Source: Bacteroidales bacterium (GTDB lineage: Bacteria > Bacteroidota > Bacteroidia > Bacteroidales > UBA7960). Taken from it: a stretch of 36,401 nt of DNA. The stretch spans positions 1 to 36,401 of the forward strand of contig PWJC01000057.1 in assembly GCA_003560165.1 (NCBI GenBank), in the 5' to 3' direction. The notes below the pieces were generated by a model that worked only from the letters and a program-made list of their open reading frames with translations, was not told the origin of the DNA and ran no database searches. Numbering within the stretch: the stretch's first letter is position 1; every line of letters starts with the position of its first letter. Below are positions 34,017 through 36,401 of the stretch, piece by piece. Position numbers and translations under genes: made by a program.

Positions 34017-34018
34017 CT

Positions 34019-34786
34019 TTACACCTCCCTTTCTTTTAAGGTAAACCATGTCACTGCCAGGAAAAACGGCACAGCCAGGTAATTGAACAGGATGCGGGCA
34101 GTGGCCGGGATGGTATTCATGAACAATGACTCCATGCCTGCCGACAAATTGCCCGGCCCAATGGAAAACTCTCCGCCCGGTACATAGGGCGATAACAGCA
34201 TCCAGCCGAAAAGTCCGGTAATGACCGCAAGTACCATGCCCACCACAAACATGGCCAGCAAGGTCTTCAAGAAGTTGTTCTTTCTGAAATAAGCAGCTCC
34301 CAGCAGAAATACCGATTGGGTGACCAGATAGGTCCTGATGGCATTCAAGCCCGTTTGCGAGAACACTCCCTGAAAAGGTTGAAGATCAAACGCAAAATTC
34401 ATGATCAGATTGGCAACGAAAACAATCAGGCCGATGGACAGAAAGGCCAGCAGCGGATAAAGGATGCCGGTAACGATCCAGGCACTGCCAAGGCGTTCGG
34501 TAACGGAAACCGGGAGAGTAAGGTAATGATGGGCCCTGCGGGGGTAATCCAGTTCAGAAAAAATATTGCTGGTAAAGATATACCCTCCGATGAACATGAT
34601 GGAAAGGTAAAACGGGATCAGGCCCGGCAGGTTAGCGGGGTTGAAATAAGCCACCAGCAGGGAAATTACCATCAGGGTGCCTGCCAGCCCGCCAAATGCA
34701 ATGAACAGGCCGCTGGTGTTTGACAAAACATAGCGCCTGATGAGCAGATAGAGCCGCCTTATACTGAAAATATTGTTCTGTTTCAT
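34019..34786 (-). CDS. ABC transporter permease
   Basis: A 255-residue integral membrane protein with about six helices (residues about 25-45, 55-75, 105-130, 150-165, 175-200 and 230-248), in the ABC-2-like style, with no signal peptide. It starts with M-K-Q-N-N at ATG 34786, 6 bp after the ATPase stop, and is followed 2 bp later by the GntR gene. It is the membrane partner of the ATPase. YtrA-linked ABC systems often export or respond to antimicrobial or envelope-active compounds; that role is inferred and the substrate is unknown. Confidence 0.87.
   Translation of the reverse strand: MKQNNIFSIRRLYLLIRRYVLSNTSGLFIAFGGLAGTLMVISLLVAYFNPANLPGLIPFYLSIMFIGGYIFTSNIFSELDYPRRAHHYLTLPVSVTERLGSAWIVTGILYPLLAFLSIGLIVFVANLIMNFAFDLQPFQGVFSQTGLNAIRTYLVTQSVFLLGAAYFRKNNFLKTLLAMFVVGMVLAVITGLFGWMLLSPYVPGGEFSIGPGNLSAGMESLFMNTIPATARILFNYLAVPFFLAVTWFTLKEREV
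34021..34030 (-). promoter_or_regulatory. Strong Shine-Dalgarno of the GntR gene
   Basis: On the minus strand AGGGAGGTGT precedes ATG 34016, with the GGAGG core 7 nt from it. Such a good match is uncommon in Bacteroidota. It overlaps the permease stop codon region, which suits reinitiation by ribosomes finishing the permease. Confidence 0.75.
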
Positions 34787-34792
34787 GTCTGT

Positions 34793-35629
34793 CTATGATT
34801 TGAATGCATAATTGATCCCCTCGGGATTGGCAATAACGCCATTGAACAGGAGTTCGATATCCAGCCGGCTGTCGCGCCCGTGTATGTTGGGCATGATGGC
34901 CTGATAGCCCCCCAGCTGCTCTTCGTGGTAGATGGGGCGCATGTTTTCCCTGATCACCGGAATGGTCTCAAAAACAAGGGCCGAGCTGATTTCATCCACC
35001 CCCCGGTTGAAAATGATCTTTCCGTTTTCAATAATGATTACCGGATCGATCAGGTTTTCCAGGTCGCGGACCTGGTGGGTGGAGATCAACACGCATTGTT
35101 CCTCGTTTACCGAAGCCGTGATCACACGCCGGAACTGGCTCTTTGACGGAATGTCGAGGCCGTTGGTGGGTTCATCCATAAGCAGCAGCCGTGCAGAGGT
35201 CGATAAACCAAAAGCCAGCAAAAACTTTTTCTTCTGACCGAAAGACAACTGGTGCAGTTTATGGCCGGGCTGCAGCTGAAATTCCCTGAGAAGCCATTCG
35301 AGCTTGTCGTAGTCGAAACCAGAATAAAAGGGCGCATTGATTGAAATATAGCGGTCGATGCGCACCGAAGGCAGGTGGTACTCTTCCGGAATGAAACAAA
35401 TGTTTTCCAGGCAGGCAGGAACCCGGTTTTTCGACTGGTAGTCAGCCACCACCGATTGCCCGTGCCGTGGAAAAACCAGGCCGGCCATCAACTTTAACAG
35501 CGTGGTCTTGCCCGCACCATTGCGGCCCAGCAAACCGTAGATGTTGCCGGGGAGCAATTTCAGGTCCAGGTTGTCAAACAAGGTCTGCCGCCTGGTATAA
35601 CCAAATTCGAGATTCTCAATAAGGACCAT
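34793..35629 (-). CDS. ABC transporter ATP-binding protein
   Basis: The 278-residue ATPase has Walker A G-R-N-G-A-G-K-T-T (near residue 35), the signature L-S-F-G-Q (a variant of LSGGQ), Walker B L-L-L-M-D-E-P-T-N-G-L-D and the H-loop S-T-H-Q. The C-terminal 60 residues are a variable domain. ATG 35629 follows the promoter/operator region directly. It is the first gene of ATPase-permease-GntR-DUF2807, so an export or bacitracin-type efflux function with autoregulation is plausible, by analogy to YtrA-regulated systems. Confidence 0.93.
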   Translation of the reverse strand: MVLIENLEFGYTRRQTLFDNLDLKLLPGNIYGLLGRNGAGKTTLLKLMAGLVFPRHGQSVVADYQSKNRVPACLENICFIPEEYHLPSVRIDRYISINAPFYSGFDYDKLEWLLREFQLQPGHKLHQLSFGQKKKFLLAFGLSTSARLLLMDEPTNGLDIPSKSQFRRVITASVNEEQCVLISTHQVRDLENLIDPVIIIENGKIIFNRGVDEISSALVFETIPVIRENMRPIYHEEQLGGYQAIMPNIHGRDSRLDIELLFNGVIANPEGINYAFKS

Positions 35630-35642
35630 AATTTTTATGTTT

Positions 35643-35668
35643 TAGTGTACTACACATCTATTACACTA
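35643..35668. promoter_or_regulatory. Inverted-repeat operator, probable GntR (YtrA-type) site
   Basis: Left arm TAGTGTACTA (35643-35652) and right arm TATTACACTA (35659-35668) are inverted repeats (9 of 10 pairs) across a 6-bp gap. The repeat sits directly downstream of the -7 box on the minus strand and so covers the expected start of transcription of the ABC operon. The regulator is encoded third in that operon. Confidence 0.7.
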
Positions 35669-35699
35669 CAAATGTAATGAGGTTTTTTTAATTTTCCAA
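35669..35699 (-). promoter_or_regulatory. Promoter of the ABC/GntR operon
   Basis: On the minus strand TTG (35699-35697), a 20-bp spacer and TACATTTG (35676-35669) form a full Bacteroidota promoter. The 304-bp gap 35630-35933 holds this promoter, the operator and the divergent DoxX-like promoter; its middle (about 35700-35835) shows no further signal I could name. Confidence 0.8.
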
Positions 35700-35836
35700 T
35701 AAAAACGCATTTATTTTTTAAAAAATTTTATCTCCCTGTTTATCTGGTGATTAAAATCATAACGGAAGTAACAGGACAAATAAACCAGCAATTTGCCAGG
35801 AAATGCCGGTGTCATTCTGCATTTTTTTCTGTACGG

Positions 35837-35867
35837 TTTGGAGATTTCAGGAAAAAACATACATTTG
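35837..35867 (+). promoter_or_regulatory. Promoter of the DoxX-like gene
   Basis: TTTG at 35837-35840, a 19-bp spacer and TACATTTG at 35860-35867 form an exact consensus promoter, 67 bp before the ATG at 35934. Confidence 0.8.
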
Positions 35868-35933
35868 TTTATACAACTGCATGGTTGTTTATTTTCAAAA
35901 ACAAACCTTATTATTCAACAAACCCCTGACAAA

Positions 35934-36299
35934 ATGGACTTCCTTACCAAGACCCTCTCCCGCTTCCTGTTCTCGGTTCCCATCCTGATCTTCGGACTGT
36001 TTCACTTCATGAATACCCAGGCCATGGCGGGCATGGTGCCACAGTGGATCCCTGGATCCGCATTCTGGGTCATTCTGACCGGGATTGCACTGATTGCCGC
36101 AGCCGTAGGCATTATGGCGCGTGTATGGGACTACTGGGCCGGCTTTTTGCTTGGTATCATGCTGCTGATCTTCGCCCTGACCATACATCTTCCGGCGGCA
36201 ATCGGGGGCGACCAGATGGGCATGACCATGTTGCTGAAAGATACAGCGATGGCGGCAGGTGCCTGGATGTATGCGGGTTACCTGGCCAGGCGGATATAA
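35934..36299 (+). CDS. DoxX-like small membrane protein
   Basis: A 121-residue protein with four hydrophobic helices (residues about 10-28, 42-62, 68-88 and 95-115), matching the DoxX-like family layout. The typical start is F-L-F-S-V-P-I-L-I-F-G-L-F-H-F, with H-F and later T-I-H-L-P characteristic of the family. The ATG at 35934 follows a consensus promoter; the longer frame to 35793 has no signal and is not used. It is divergent from the ABC operon, with no operator-like repeat on its side. Function in this family is poorly known. Confidence 0.8.
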   Translation: MDFLTKTLSRFLFSVPILIFGLFHFMNTQAMAGMVPQWIPGSAFWVILTGIALIAAAVGIMARVWDYWAGFLLGIMLLIFALTIHLPAAIGGDQMGMTMLLKDTAMAAGAWMYAGYLARRI

Positions 36300-36401
36300 C
36301 CAGTCCCGGGGATAAGCGACCGAAAAAGTCACGGGTTTTTCCGGCGCACAAGCAAACACGGTAAAGTCTTACGAAGAATGGCTCAGCACCCTGTCGGGCT
36401 A
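36300..36401. other. Right edge, no gene assigned
   Basis: The last 102 bases follow the DoxX-like stop. One plus-strand frame reads plausibly (V-K-S-Y-E-E-W-L-S) up to the edge but has no start codon, and an ATG at 36378 opens only eight codons. Neither is enough to call a gene. Confidence 0.5.

Noticed and set aside
1-36401. Anti-phage defence system, prophage, IS element or CRISPR array
   Set aside because: I saw no transposase, integrase, nuclease-methylase pair, toxin-antitoxin pair or spaced direct repeats; the window is core metabolism and housekeeping.

Overview
The window looks like chromosome of a member of the Bacteroidota, probably Bacteroidales or Marinilabiliales. The evidence is the repeated TAnnTTTG -7 promoter box typical of this phylum, Bacteroidota-specific genes (PorD/DUF4835, the short omega subunit, the DUF2807 adhesin-head protein, the DUF1343/NamZ enzyme), and gene orders typical of the phylum (bamD-rpoZ-coaBC-porD-recN; clpC divergent from gyrA followed by a TPR protein). 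Base composition looks uniform. I saw no insertion sequence, phage, tRNA, rRNA or CRISPR array.

Layout. 1-2.4 kb: the start of a secreted protein cut by the left edge, sucC, a small hypothetical gene with a very clear terminator, a non-coding patch of 8-bp tandem repeats, and a tiny lipoprotein gene. 2.4-5.4 kb (+): lipA, a NamZ-type exo-muramidase, prmC. 5.4-9.8 kb (-): a four-gene run of M55 D-aminopeptidase, M20 amidohydrolase, stand-alone alanine racemase-like protein and threonine aldolase. 9.9-10.5 kb: a decayed TonB-dependent receptor on the same strand, directly upstream of that run. 10.6-11.7 kb (+): two membrane proteins (DUF2721, LiaF-like). 11.8-16.9 kb (+): bamD, rpoZ, coaBC, porD, recN. 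16.9-17.8 kb: fabI. 18.1-23.8 kb (+): etfB, etfA, a membrane heme/Fe-S oxidoreductase, a CCG-domain partner and a long acyl-CoA dehydrogenase, which together form a route from fatty acyl-CoA to quinone. 23.9-30.5 kb: clpC (-), gyrA and a TPR protein (+). 30.7-32.0 kb: mgtE. 32.0-35.6 kb (-): ABC ATPase, permease, YtrA-type GntR repressor, DUF2807 protein and an FkbM methyltransferase. 35.9-36.3 kb (+): a small DoxX-like membrane protein.

Three points seem most worth attention. First, NamZ, M55, M20, the Alr-like protein and threonine aldolase look like a cell-wall or D-amino-acid scavenging cluster, and a receptor fossil sits at its head. Second, an inverted repeat covers the predicted start of transcription of the ABC/GntR operon; it is a specific, testable operator for the repressor encoded third in that operon. 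Third, several transcript ends and leaders carry notable hairpins: the clpC stop codon lies in the loop of a shared terminator, a small terminator-like hairpin precedes gyrA, and a GC-rich repeat structure precedes etfB.

Most of the window is ordinary core genome. I found no convincing wholly new system; the candidates are hypotheses with stated tests.
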